Below, piece by piece: positions 49,166 through 61,300 of a stretch of DNA of 64,000 bases; position 1 is the first letter of the stretch; each line of letters starts with the position of its first letter. The position numbers and the translations under genes are program-made. The DNA is from Quillaja saponaria. Lineage: Eukaryota; Streptophyta; Magnoliopsida; Fabales; Quillajaceae. The notes beneath the pieces were generated by a model. It saw only the letters and a list, made by a program, of their open reading frames with translations, was not told the origin of the DNA and ran no database searches. The stretch lies in NCBI GenBank assembly GCA_029379385.1, contig CM055608.1, positions 28,208,350-28,272,349 on the forward strand. Direction: 5' to 3'.

Positions 49166-49488
49166 TGCAAAAGGTCTACACTCAGATATTTAACTCTTCA
49201 AATGTGGACTCTAGTACTGCATGACCTTTTAATCATAAAGCATATTGTTTTACCCTTATATGTGCCTAACAAATTTTCTTTTGAGATCGACTGTTTGACC
49301 ATAGTTGCAGGAATATTTTACAGCCCAAGACAAAGGAAGTTAGAGCTACGAGCTCACCCCAACGTTGCAAGGCTTGGAGCCAAAAGCTCGTCTGCTAAGA
49401 AAAAGCTCAATTAACACTGTGGTTTTACCCTTAATTGACTTCAAGTCCAAGTCACTTCATTCCTCGAACTTGTTTTTGGAGAGACTTG

Positions 49489-49773
49489 TGTTAATACAAA
49501 TATTAACACAACCCAACAAGCCCAGGCCCACCAAAGGCCCTACAAATACAAGTTTCACATTCTCCAAAAAAGTTCATCTCTTTACACTTTACAGCTCTCC
49601 CCTTATCTCTCTAGATACTGACTTGAGCTTCGGATTGCTGACAGATCTTCAGACCACCCCCTGTAAGTCTCCAGCTCGGACAAGTAGGAGGCATGGAGGA
49701 GACCTCTCCAGGTAGGACACATTGAGGAGACCTCCTCTCCAGGTTTCCAGCTCGAACAAATCCGACATTAACA
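49489..49773 (+). repeat. Right LTR
   Basis: 285 bases, TGTTAATACA to CATTAACA, a single-unit version of the left LTR and diverged from it at several percent of positions by eye. Confidence 0.85.
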
Positions 49774-49778
49774 AGTAC

Positions 49779-50235
49779 AATGTACAATTCAATCTATCTT
49801 TCGAAGTTTTGAATCAAGGTATTTTATCACATAGTCACTTGACTTTAAAATATGAATGAACTTTTAGTCAATATAAAATAATTCAGATTTGATTTACCTT
49901 AAACTCAGCTTGACCCTTCCGATTGCACATAAACTTTCTTATCTTGTATGTGAATAATCTTATTTAGGTCAGACCAGAGATGCTATTAAACTCAACTAAA
50001 TAGACACAACACAATAATTTTTTCAAAATTAATTAACCTATAACATTGTTAGTTAATAAGGTGAAAAAAGATGTCTAAATTTTGGGTATATTTCATTTAT
50101 TAACTTCGTAGGATCGAATATTCTTAAAATATAACTTATTTAATCTTGATATGGTTATCATATCATTAACCAGACCAGATAAATAATTAATTAAGATGAA
50201 ATAACATGCATTACCACTAAATTAAAAAAAATAAG
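49779..50235. other. AT-rich spacer between two elements
   Basis: No gene or repeat recognised. Confidence 0.4.
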
Positions 50236-51700
50236 GGTATTGTTAGCACTAATTAAAAATTAATTATGAGTATTAGAAAACTAATATATTACAAATCTCA
50301 ATAAGTCATTAAATTATATCACCATTATATCTTTCTTTATAATTAATATTAATTGTTAAGATGACTTAAATAGCCTTTCATAAATTATTATAACTTCTTG
50401 AATTTTATCTTCTCATCTATTTGTTTTTAATGTTTCATTACTTAAAGTAAAAATATAATTCCAACGTGAAAGTTACTCTCAATTTTTTTAACACTAACCC
50501 ATTTTATTTATACTACTTCCATCTATTTTTTAGCACTAATTTCTTTTTTATTTGAAGCTATGCACATTCCAGTAGTTACAAACTTTTTATTTTATAAATT
50601 ATCTCATTATATTTTACCATAATACATTACTTAACAAAAAAATTATTATTATCACAATAACAAAAAAAATTAAAAAATTAAGATTAAGTTCTAAAGAAGA
50701 ACCATATTCAGTTGATCCATAGTTCAAATTACATACCAGAAAACTAATAATGACAGTAAAGAAACATTAAAACAATGAAACTAACAAATAGAAGTACAAC
50801 ATATATATGCTGAGTATCCTATTACAAATTTTGTATCTCTGCAAGTAGATTATGCACCAAAATATCATATATTTTTTGTAAATTTTAATCCTTCTCAAAA
50901 ACAACATTATAAGATCAATTTTTTTGTAATATTATAATTAACATAATAATAATAATTAATATTTGTAAAAATGATATTTACCTTAGCCTCAAATATTATT
51001 ATATTGGATTCAAACCCATATTTTCATAAATAATATTTTTCTTCTTTTGTGCACTGTTGGAATTACAAATGTTTTCCTTTATTGGACATGTTGAAACACT
51101 ATGACCAAGACCCTTACAGAGGCTTTCGTTTAGGGCGCCCTTTTGTTTTTGAAATTGGAGGACGATAAACAAAAACGTCGAAGGCAGAAAGAGCAACTCT
51201 GCATTCCAATGAATTTTCATGTTCTATTAAAATGTGTTCTTTGGATCCTTTGAACACATCTTCATTTTGTGAGGCTTGATGCTGCCAACAAAAAGATACA
51301 TACATGGGAGGATTCTTATAGCAATCCTTATGAAAAAAAAAATATGCCCCCAAAATTTAAAATGCTTGTAGTTGTACTGGAATGTGCATAGCTAAAGATA
51401 AAAGAGAAATTAGTTTTAAAAACATACATGGAAGTAGTATAAATATAGTGGGTTGGTGTTAAATAAAATTGAGAGTAATTTTCACTGTTGGCATTATGCT
51501 TTTGTTTTAAAAAAATTGAAGTAATGAAAGAAAAATAAATAAGTAGGTGAGAAGATAAAATTCAAGAAATTACAATATTTTTATGAAAGCTTATTTAAGT
51601 CACTTTAACAATAATTATTAATTATAACAAAAGATATAATAAATTGAGATTTGTAGTTTATTATATTTTTAATGTCTATAATTAATTCTTAACGAGTGAC
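50236..51700 (-). mobile_element. Long-TIR MULE derivative with FAR1-like transposase remnant
   Basis: Arms of about 370 bases, 50236-50605 and 51335-51700, are inverted copies: AATTAATTAT, TACAAATCTCAAT, TCTTGAATTTTATCTTCTCA, ATTACTCTCAATTTT and AGCTATGCACATTCCAGTA occur in order on one side and as complements on the other. The minus strand of the centre reads DVFVYRPPISKTKGRPKRKP, then, after a frameshift, GLGHSVSTCP. KGRPKRK followed by a C..G.GH...CP knuckle is the usual C-terminus of FAR1/FHY3-type proteins, which derive from Mutator-like transposases. So this is a deleted MULE that keeps the 3' end of its transposase. An A-rich run (AAAAAAAATA) lies on both sides and may hide a target duplication. 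Confidence 0.75.
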
Positions 51701-51759
51701 AAAAAAAATAAAAATTAAAACTATTCTCCAATCCCAACCTTTGTCCTCTACTCCCTCGC

Positions 51760-52098
51760 ACGACGTCCCAAGGTCGTAAAGGTGAATCTCACTTCCCGAT
51801 AGCGGAGCCACTCCAAAAATGAACAGAGCAGCCTTATTTCTAGGTTATCGCAGTCCCAACTCGTCTCTAAGGGCAAGCAAGCCGCGTCCGACGCTGCATT
51901 CGTTTCGAAGAAGCTCCTCAAGAGCACTGGCAAGGTGGCTTGGATAGCAGGGACGACTTTCTTGGTTCTCGTTGTTCCTCTGATAATTGAAATGGATCGT
52001 GAGCAGCAGATGAACGAGCTAGAGCTCCAGCAAGCTATCCTTCTTGGTACCCCAGCTATTGCTCCACTGCCCCCAAAAATGAACAGAACTGTCAGGTC
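51760..52098 (+). pseudogene. TOM9: Broken TOM9 (TOM22-like) import receptor subunit gene
   Basis: The frame from about 51826 reads SLISRLSQSQLVSKGKQAAS, FVSKKLLKSTGKVAWIAGTT, FLVLVVPLIIEMDREQQMNE and LELQQAILLGTP, which is plant TOM9 (short TOM22), a tail-anchored subunit of the outer-membrane TOM complex; the membrane helix follows TGKVAWIAG. The N-terminal part is damaged: ACG at 51760-51762 stands where ATG is expected (ACG TCC CAA GGT CGT AAA), and two single-base losses are implied, near 51783 (GGTGAATC) and near 51808 (GATAGCGG), because each restores family-like peptide (ISLPD, RSHSKNEQ) only in another frame. No usable in-frame ATG precedes the helix. The 3' end reads PKMNRTVR and then either runs on or meets a possible donor CAG|GTCAGT. 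Sequencing error at three places is less likely. The coding part up to the damage is otherwise well preserved. Confidence 0.78.
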
Positions 52099-52186
52099 AG
52101 TTAAATTGTTGGTTTTGATAAGATCTATGTGGCTTTGTATCACTAGGTTATTTATGTGGAAGGATTTTGTAGAGAGAGATTGTTAA

Positions 52187-53912
52187 TTGTCTCTTCGTTT
52201 TTGAATTGAAATTATATAAATTTAGGGTTTTTGATTGCAATGGATAATAATTATAGCTTTAGAAACCTTGAATGACCAACTGGGAATGTTTAATTGTTGA
52301 CATACTGTGTTGATTCATGTGATTCTAATAATAGGGGATGAAATCCTTTTGTGTGTGTGTGTGGTGGGGGGTGTTGTTGGTCTTACATTCTGCTAATTCT
52401 CTATTCTAGTAACATGGGATGGAACACTTTGTCAATGAATGTTACCATGGTGTCTAGTTAATATTAAATAAGAATGAAAGCTTATAACCATGTCATAAGA
52501 AGAGTCATCTCTCATCATCTTTATAAATTTTATTTGTTGCTTGAAATTTCGTGTTTCTAATGCAATGAAAACAAGGTTTAGGGAGCTTGGTGTCAGGAAT
52601 CCAGACTTAACAAGTGTTCTTAGGACACTAGTTAAAAAGACTCGTATTGAACCTAGTGATTGAATACCATTTGTTATGAGGTCATTGCTATAACATTGGG
52701 TAGACTTCGAAATATTTAGCAGACATATCCCACGAGATATAAAAGAGAAATGGTAGTCAAGACAAATATTATATATTTATTATTATGGGTGGAAGTAGAA
52801 CTAAATCACGCTATAATTGGATTTAGTTCCAAGAAGATGTATGCATGAAACTTAATTCACTTTTGACGCTGATTAAGCTCCTTCCTATGATTGTTGAAAC
52901 TGTTTATTTTGACTGGATTGAGGAAGTATCATAAGCTATAAGTGAACAGAGCTCTAAATAAGTTCAAAAGCAATGTCCATACATATGAATAGTGGTGAAT
53001 CATGGAACATTGAGTATGAGTCATGCTTCAGCTCTTGATGTGCATGGTTGCCTCTGATTAACAATCCATTTAGCAGTATTTGTTATGTAGGCGTGATCTC
53101 ACCTTATTCCCATTTTCATTAGGGGAGAAGATCATTTTTATCTATGACATTTTTATTTTTTTTTTCCATTTTAGCGACATTATTACTTGGTTATTTTGTT
53201 GGCTGAATTTCTTTGCAATCTCTCTGGCTGTGTTTTCTTCATTAGGACGGGGAGAAGAGAAATGTGTAGTTCATATAGTAACCAAGTTTGCAAGATTTGG
53301 TGAATTCAGAAAGTTGATTAATCTAATCTAACACTCAAAAGTCTGCAATTTAAAACTGATTTCCCATCATGTCCTTAAAAATGATTAAATTACAATGTTG
53401 AATGAGAACATATCTTGAGCAAAATGAAGTTGGACTCAATAATATCGAGAGGTTTGTTACTATCAAGGTTAAATGTTCACACGTCTGATGGTGCCTGCAG
53501 TACAAGCTGGCATATGTGTGGCGCATGGGCTACATGTATAGTTAGATGTGTGAAGGTGTAGTTCTGTGACTGACGATAGCATTCCTTGTAATGTTGATTA
53601 TGATGTTCTTTCTTCATTCTTTTCCTTTTTCTTTTGTATTTATGTTGATTATCAAATAGAAAAGCTAAAGGGCAATTTATCCCCACCCTCCTGGCTTAGT
53701 AATTAAGAAATGACCCTGCTGATATGCACTTTTCTTCAAGCATTTTTTATTTTATTTTTTACTAAATTTGTAGCATTTCTTGTAAAAGTAAATAATATTG
53801 CTATTTTGCGATTATCTTTTTGCAAATATTATTATTTAGTTTTCTTTTTTAACATGAATGAGCATTTTTGACACAAAATTACTTGCACCATTCTCAATCA
53901 ATTTTTAAGGAC
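52187..53912. other. Intergenic
   Basis: No coding sequence recognised. A short TG microsatellite lies near 52350-52364. Confidence 0.45.
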
Positions 53913-54888
53913 AGGACTCAGCTCCACTCCATTAGACACTTCTCCTAATACTCCCAAGTACACATATGGGTGGGTGACGTGTATTATTACTATTTAATGG
54001 TTAGGATTTAATTAGGATAAAAACTCTAAAAATTTCCTGCAAAGGTCCTCAACTTAGTAAGGAAGACAAAAATGAAATGAGTAACCAATGATGGTTGTTT
54101 TTTGGCTGATTTTTCTCTATCTTTTTCTTTTGTCTTCGAAGAATCTTAACAAGGTGTGTAGAGTTATAAACCTAGAGACCAAATGGTGTAGACAAGATAT
54201 TTGCCTCTAGCATAAGAGGATTCATAAGAGAGGTTTTTTTTCAATGCAGGTTGAGCAAATAGGCTTTAAGTGTGACGTGGTGACGAAATTGATGTGGGGA
54301 TTGTCTAAAAGAAGAGCAAATTGGGTGCGCTATAAGCCTACAATTGACTTTTATCTTTAGATTGTAGAGAAGTTATGTATTAGGCCATCGGCATTTGATT
54401 CCTTGGGCCTAGGTCTTCTAGGTTGTGCGAAAACTCCCTCTTGAAAAGGAATTTGGTTAGTTGCTTGAAATTGAGAAGCTTCGGATTGAACTTGAGTTGG
54501 GAAAAGAAGTCTGTAACTTGATTTTTTGAAGTTTATGGAGCAGATGAGAAGCTAGTGGTGAGGACGACTGAAGGGTGGTGGTTTTGGTGTTCGAGGGGTT
54601 CGTTGGCTTGATTGACACCATGGGTTTTTGAGAAATATTGTTTCCCGTACTGAATTTATAGTGCATTGATTATTTTCTCTTAAGCGGTGTTTGTAGCTCT
54701 TGAAGGTGACTGGTTTCCTTTCTTATACAAGAAAGAAGATGGAACAAGTAGAGTCTCACCTTTTAGGTTAATTAGAGTTTGTATCTTAATTAAATCCTAA
54801 CTATTAAATATTAGTAATACATGTCACCCATTTATATGTGTTTTTGAAAATTTTGAGATAAATATATAATGGAGAGGAGCTGAGTGCT
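53913..54888. mobile_element. Inverted-repeat element with unrecognised centre
   Basis: Arms of about 115 bases are inverted copies: ACTCAGCTCC, CTCCATTA, ACACATAT, GGGTGAC.TGTATTA and TTTAAT.GTTAGGATTTAAT on the left appear as complements in reverse order at 54760-54888. The centre is less AT-rich than the arms and includes a minus-strand open frame (54666-54457) rich in Ser, Thr and Lys with no known domain. It may be a captured gene fragment. Confidence 0.65.
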
Positions 54889-55437
54889 TATGGATATATG
54901 ACTTTGAAGAGAACTTATGAAAACATCACATATTCAGACAAAATATCAAATTAACTTTATATTAAGAATAAGAAACAAGTTTTATACATGATAATTGATT
55001 CTTCCCAAAATATCCAGATGGCAGCAAAGGGAAGGAACCTGAAAGTGTGAGTGGAGCATTCTCTAAAAGGGAAAGTTACTGATTGGTACTCGTGGGGACC
55101 TAAATAGAGAAATCTTAGTCATTCCTCTCATTGTCCCAATAGTAATGAATTTTCTGACAGTTTCTTCAATTTACACCAGAAATTAGATCCACAAATCTCG
55201 GACAGAATTGCAATCTTTGGCAGATTCACATCAATATCATGCTCTGAACAATATGCACAAGTACACACAATTTTCCATCTCCAATAAACTATCTATACCA
55301 CTTTCTTTCCAGGCCAATTCGAAAAGAACTATCCAAGCTGTGAAAGTATATTTCATCTAAGAAGAGCTAAACACTAAACTTTAATGGATTAATGACGTAT
55401 CTGATATTTACATTACAATCAACCTCAACCTAAAATC
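54889..55437. other. Intergenic, 3' flank of the PDLP-like gene
   Basis: Nothing recognised apart from probable 3' UTR next to 55438. Confidence 0.45.
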
Positions 55438-56661
55438 TCAATGCTTTCCACCTTTTTTGGTCATCAATGACCTGAGGAATAACAAACAGACAATCACAAA
55501 ACCTAGAGTTGCAAACCCTCCTACTGCAACAGCCACTATCTTCTCTGTATGTTGCTTTGAACCTGTACCAATCAAACACAAAGCCATGCATTAAGCTCTG
55601 ATTTTAACACACAACCACAGGTTTAAATACTAGTATAGAAAAAGTCCCACAAGCACTAACCCCAATCATACAAGTACCTAACCCCCCAACCCCACCTTCT
55701 CAAATTCCCAAATCACATTTGGCCATATAAAGACATTAATGGAAAAGAGTATTGCATTATCTTTCTTACACATACTACAATGGCAGAAATGATTTCTTGG
55801 ATTGTTGCAGAAATTATTTCTGGTATCCAAATAAGGGTGTACTAAAATACAACAGCATTACAAAAGATAACACATACTTTTCTATCTTTTAATTACCTGA
55901 AGAAGTAGAACTTATGCTGGTGACTCCATTGGGGTAGTAGCTATAGCTGATATAGCACTTGTGTAGATAAACTTGCGCAGAAATTGAGTCACCACACTCA
56001 GCCTTGGCCCTCTCCTCTGCAGTGTTCACACAATCCCCACAATCATTAGCAGCCAAATCAGCCTCACACTGCCCCAACACATACAGAGACTCATAGCTTC
56101 CTGTGTAAAACAAATTCCCACCACTTTTTACACCATTTCCACCATACCAAACGCAGTGTTCCTCCTCTCCTCAAAGCCAGTCCTACTTGCCTGAGTCTTC
56201 CCGCAAACTTTGTAGAGCAATTCAGTCCCTGACACTTGCTTGAACCCAATGATTTCACACCGCAGGTAACACCCATTGAGCTGAATTCTGGCGGCTATGG
56301 ATTTTCCACAGAGCTTGTCAACCATAGCTGGGATTTTGCTCACACGGTTGTAGCACTCTGAGTTTGTGAGATCTCCTCTACATTGGTACAGACCCATGAT
56401 GCCATTTTGGCCTTGGCCAGAGGTTGCAGACGAGAAACCTTTTTGCCCAGATTGTGATACCAGAGAAGCAAAGAGGGTTTTGAGATTCTGTGAGTAAATC
56501 TCAGGTGTGTCCTGGAATTTTTGTGCAGCACAGCCCTTGTAGACCAAATTTGTGGTATCCGCAGCTGTAGTAGCATAAAGGAAAAAGTGAAAAAACCCAG
56601 AAACGGAAAACACAATCAAAGAGAGAGATAGGAGAGTAAAGGGTTTTGTGTGTATGCCCAT
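55438..56661 (-). pseudogene. PDLP1: Plasmodesmata-located protein (PDLP1-like) gene with frameshift
   Basis: Two exons, 56661..55897 and 55562..55438. They code for a signal peptide (about 1-36), DUF26 domain 1 (LVYKGCAAQKFQDTPE through QLNGCYLRCE), DUF26 domain 2 (SYESLYVLGQCEADLA through YLHKCYISYSYYPNG) and, in exon 2, a membrane segment (IVAVAVGGFATLGFVIVCLLF) and the short tail RSLMTKKGGKH. This is the layout of PDLPs, receptor-like proteins that sit at plasmodesmata and control cell-to-cell traffic. Between the domains the frame breaks: GTGGAAATGGTGTAA (about 56143-56129) has three A's where four would read VENGVKSGG, matching the family. In addition the third Cys of the C-X8-C-X2-C motif of domain 1 is Arg (CGT at 56346-56344). 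If the shift is real, only the first domain is made, without an anchor. Everything else, including splice sites, is intact, so the break is recent or an assembly error. Confidence 0.85.
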
Positions 56662-57732
56662 TTGGAAAGGACGCAAACTTTGTTCAGTCCATTAAAGGTT
56701 TTTGGGAAGGTTTAGATGGGTTTCTAGAGAGCAGTGGGTTTTGGACTTGTTGAAAAAGCCGGAAAAAAGAAGCCTTGGTCTTTCTCTAATAAATATAAGG
56801 TCTGGTTTGTGTGGAGTGAGATTTGGATTTTGGACCTTTTTCTTCTTTCGTTTGTTATACATGACCAAATTCTATTTCTAATAAAACATGAAAAGATCTT
56901 AACCAAACGAGTGCACAATTTTGTAAGCTTCAAAGAAAATTGCTTCTTTTTTTTTTTTTTTTTTTATAGAAAATATAAAATAATTAGTTTGCCAGGTATA
57001 AAGCTTTGTATATCCTTACTTAAATGCACTCTGAAAAATCATGATCAAGGAATTCGTGTCGATTCGTTAGTTTGGGACGAATCGATTCGATTTTCACACA
57101 CATGAAAACGAAACACATATACAAAAACGAAAGCTTGTAGTTTCGGTGAAAACGGAGCCAATTCCATCGTTTTCAACCGAAACAGATCGACACAAAGGTA
57201 TCAAAATTTTAAAATTGCAAGTCTTTAGGTATGAAAAGGGGAAGAAGAAGAAAAAGCAAAAGCAAAAGCAGACAAATTTGAAAGAAAAAAAAGGTAGTAG
57301 ATAATTGAAGGAAGAGATACTCATCTGTCTTTGAAGAAGAGGATGGGAGAGCAAGTTTGCAGGAGTGAGAGAGGCCCTTGATTCTCTTGCAAGAGCTGGA
57401 ATCGATCGGGTGTAAAGTAGCAGAGTTGGACTGTTGGAGACGAAGTTGAAGAAGAGAGACTTGCAAAGTTCCAATTGCAGAGTTCAAGTTGCAGAGAAAG
57501 TGTCGCTGGAGAGAAGAGGCAGAGAGAAGGGTTGTATAAACTGTTTTTTTTTTTTTTTTTTTGTAATTAGTATATTAGGCTGGGTTGGGCTTAAAATTTA
57601 TGTTATTGTTTCTATATAATATAATATAATAATTATATTTTAATATAATTTGTTAATAAATTTTTTCACTTTTTTTTCTTTTCCTTGTTTTGACAATAAA
57701 TTCATATATATATCAAAATATATATATTGGAC

Positions 57733-58246
57733 TTTTTATTTTAAAGTTAGTTTAATTGTTGAAATAGTGAAAAAAAATTAATAGATATTTATTTATATAT
57801 GTTTATTAACTTAGAGTATTAGTAAATATGAATAAGTTAGAAAATAATTTTTATATCATTAACCTAACATTAGTAAATATGAATTAATTAGATTTTTTTT
57901 AAATTTCAATTATTATTATTTTTTTATTATATAATTTATTTAAACTTTCAATTATTAGTATTTATTTATAGATAGCATAAAAAATGAGGTTTTTATTTTA
58001 AAGTTAGTTTAATTTTTAAACTAGTGAAAAAATAATAGATATAAATTATTTATATATGTTCATTAACTAAGAACATTAGTAGATATGAATTATTTATAAA
58101 ATAATTTTTAAGTTCATTATCCTATAACATCAGTAAATATGACTTAATTAGAAAATACATTTTTTTAATTATTTTTTTTATCAATTTAATTTATTTAAAT
58201 TTTCAACTATTACAATTTATATAATTTCAATTGTTTTTTTTAATTT
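57733..58246. repeat. 257-base direct tandem duplication
   Basis: Copies start at 57733 and 57990 with TTTTTATTTTAAAGTTAG and continue with TAGTGAAAAAA, TTATTTATATATGTT.ATTA and AACAT.AGTAAATATGA in the same order. Very AT-rich and diverged. Confidence 0.75.
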
Positions 58247-58351
58247 AATTTCAATTATTATCTTTTTTCCTAACAATTTAATTTATTTAAATTTTCTCTT
58301 AATATAATTTAATTAGGTTACATGTTTATATTTTTACAGTTAAAAATAAAG

Positions 58352-61300
58352 ATGACTTATTCTTCTTCAAAAGATAAACAACTGGTTATTGAAGATCCAC
58401 GATCCAAAAAAAAAAAAGGCTGATGATATTGGATGGTTGTATTTTAAAAGAATAGGTGATAATCGTCAGCAAGTAATTTGTAATTTTTGTGAAAAGCAAA
58501 TTAAGAGAGGAGGTATAGCTCGAGGCAAACAACATTTAGCTGGAGGTTATCCAAATGTGGCAAAGTGTGAGAAATGTCCTGTGAAAATTTCTAAACAAGT
58601 GAGATTGCACTTGGGAGAGAAGAAACAAGAAAATGAAAAAAATGAAAGAAATAAGAGGTGAGATGAGAGAAAATTTAATGAGCGGGACAATGAGAAAAGC
58701 GAGATTAGAGAAGAAGATATTGATGACACAGATGATGAGATGAGTATACAGGAAAGACAAGATCTTTAATATGCAACGAATTTATCAATACATGATATAT
58801 ATATATATATGGTAGAACAAGGATATAGGCAAGTTCCACATCCAAGGATGAAGCCTACACAAACTCGAAATTTAACTCGCACTCAAAGTGTGAAAGAAGG
58901 TTTTGAAAAGTTTACTAGGAGAGAAAAAGGCTCAAGCAGAGAAGAGATAGATCCAAACATATATAAGCAACAAGATGATTACCAACAAAAGTTGAAAAAC
59001 ATGTGGAATCTAAAAAAGTGGGCAAAGTCAGCAAAGCATGCTATTGGAAAATTCTTTATTTATCAAAATATTGCTTCTAATAAAGCACAAGGGCCATATT
59101 ATCAGTGTATGATTGATGAAATTGTACGTGCAGAGGTTGAAGTTGAAGGACCTATTTTTTATGAAATCGGTGGTCATATTTTGGAGGATGAGATAGAAGA
59201 ATTGAAAGAATATATTTATGAATTTAAAAAGAAATGGGAGGTTTATAGAGTGACTCTAATGTGTGATGGATGAACATCTATAACCCATTTGTCAATAACA
59301 AACTTTTTAATTTATTGTGATGGAAAGACAGTTTTTCACAAATCAGTAAATACAACGGGGATTGACAAGGATGCTAATTATGTTTTCTAGTTGATGGATG
59401 AGGTTGTTTAAGAGATTGGTGAAAAATATGTAGTTCAAATCATAACAGATAATCAATCTTCATACAAAAGAGCTGCAAAGTTATTAATGGATAGAAGACC
59501 ACATTTATATTGGACATCATGTGCTGCACATTCTCTTGATTTAGTATTACACGACTTTGCGAAATTCAAAAGTGTTTCACCTATTCTAGAGCAAGTAAAG
59601 AAGTGTACAAATTTCATTTACAATTATGAAAAAGTTCTTCATTTGATGAGGCAATATTGTACAGGTGAATTGATACAACCAGCTCAAACAAGATTTGCCA
59701 CAAATTATATTGCTCTTGAAAGTCTTCTACAACATAAGAATGACTTACAAAGGATGATGACTTCAGATGAATAGGCAATGAGTGCATCTAGTAAGGATCT
59801 AATTAGGAAGAAAGTTTGCCAAACTCTTATGGATTCTAAGTTATGGGAAAGAGCTAAAAAAATTGTTAGCATACATGCTCCAATTGTAAAAGTACTGAGA
59901 ATGGTTGATGGGAAGAAATTAGCAACTATGTCATATGTATATGCAGCAATGATAAAAGCAAAAGAACAAATACAAGGAATAGCCCCAAATTCTTGTAAAA
60001 AGTATATTGATGTCATTGATGAACGGTGTTGGAAACAGATAATATCTCATATTCATACAGCAGGTAAGTAATGAATATATATTCTAGTTATGTATGATTT
60101 TGCTTATGACTTGATATTCTAAACATACCTCTAACTTGTGTTCCATTTTCATTTTTTTAAAACAAAATAGCATATTACTTGAATCCCACATACTAATATA
60201 GTGAAAATATTGGGGATCAACCAGAGTTGATAAATGCACTTAAAGATGTGGTTAATAGAATCGAACCAAACAGTACAATAGCTTCTCATGCACTAGCAGA
60301 GGTAATAAGAAATGTTCAATAGTATTGAATTTTATCTATACTTGTTGCTATTGAGAATTAACAATTTATTTGTTAATAGGTAAAAAAATTTCGAGAAGCC
60401 ATGCATGAATTTTTAAGTCGACTAGCTGTTAAAGGAAGAGAAAAAATGGATCCAGGTAACTTAATCTTATTTAATAACTTTATTTCATTAATACAATTTT
60501 TAGTTAATGGTATAATAGTAATATATTTTTCACAGCTGAATGGTGGTTTTTGTATGGAACGGATGCTCCAAATTTGAGAAAGATTGCATTAAAAGTATTG
60601 TCACAGACAAGTTCATCTAGTGGGTGTGAAAGAAATTAGAGTACATTTGCTCTTATTCACACAAAAATATGTAACCGACTTAACTATGAAAAACTAGAGA
60701 AGCTTGTTTATGCACAATATAACATGAGGTTGAAATTGAAGCATATTATGAAAGAGAAAAGTAGGGAAAATGTTGATTTCAAAGCAATAGATTTAACCAC
60801 TGTGTTTGAAGATAACGAAGATCTTTCTAAATGGTTAGATGATCCTGGAGATATATTATTGGATGAATTTGATGGTCATGGCCAACCAACTATGCCAAAT
60901 GTTTATTTAGCCACTTTTGCTAATCGTTGGTCAGACACACAATATCAATTACAAGCACATGGTATGGGAATGCAAACAAGAAGAACCCAAATAGCTGATG
61001 ATGAAGAGTTTGCAAATTTAATGAAAGAATCTCAACATCGTTCCAGGTATATATCTGTTGATACTAAAGAAGAAGAAGAAGAAGATGATGATGATGATGA
61101 TGATAAAAGTGGTAGTGATAATAGTGGATATAGTGGAGATGGAGGTAATAATGAAGGAGATGGAGGACAATGCAATAGAGGTAGAAGTTCAGGTGCAGTA
61201 TTCTTTACTAAAGAACAACGATTTAATTATTGTACTTAAGATATTGATCATGGGTATCAACTATTACGTTAAAATGAAAAGCATTATGGTCAAAGGAAAA

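Larger units (their letters stand above)
46086..49773 (+). mobile_element. Non-autonomous LTR retroelement (gypsy-type primer site)
   Basis: The left LTR (46086-46446) and right LTR (49489-49773) begin TGTTAATACAAATATTAACA and end CCGACATTAACA. TTGGCGCCATCTGTGGG follows the left LTR directly and is a primer-binding site of the type seen in plant Ty3/gypsy elements. Flanking AGTAT (46081-46085) and AGTAC (49774-49778) agree at four of five bases. The interior lacks gag-pol, reverse transcriptase or integrase motifs, so movement would need help from another element. A partial second LTR (46464-46726) with its own primer site follows the first. The interior also holds two tandem-repeat arrays, listed separately. 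It lies between the G3BP-like gene and the TOM9 copy. Confidence 0.85.

Noticed and set aside
51935..52186. Intact short TOM9 protein starting at 51935
   Set aside because: That start is GTG inside the conserved GKVAWIAG stretch, not a eukaryotic start, and it would cut off the cytosolic receptor part.
57094..57487. Minus-strand frames of 92 and 126 codons near the hAT left end
   Set aside because: Phe/Leu-rich translation of a purine-rich leader; more likely the 5' UTR of the transposase transcript on the plus strand.
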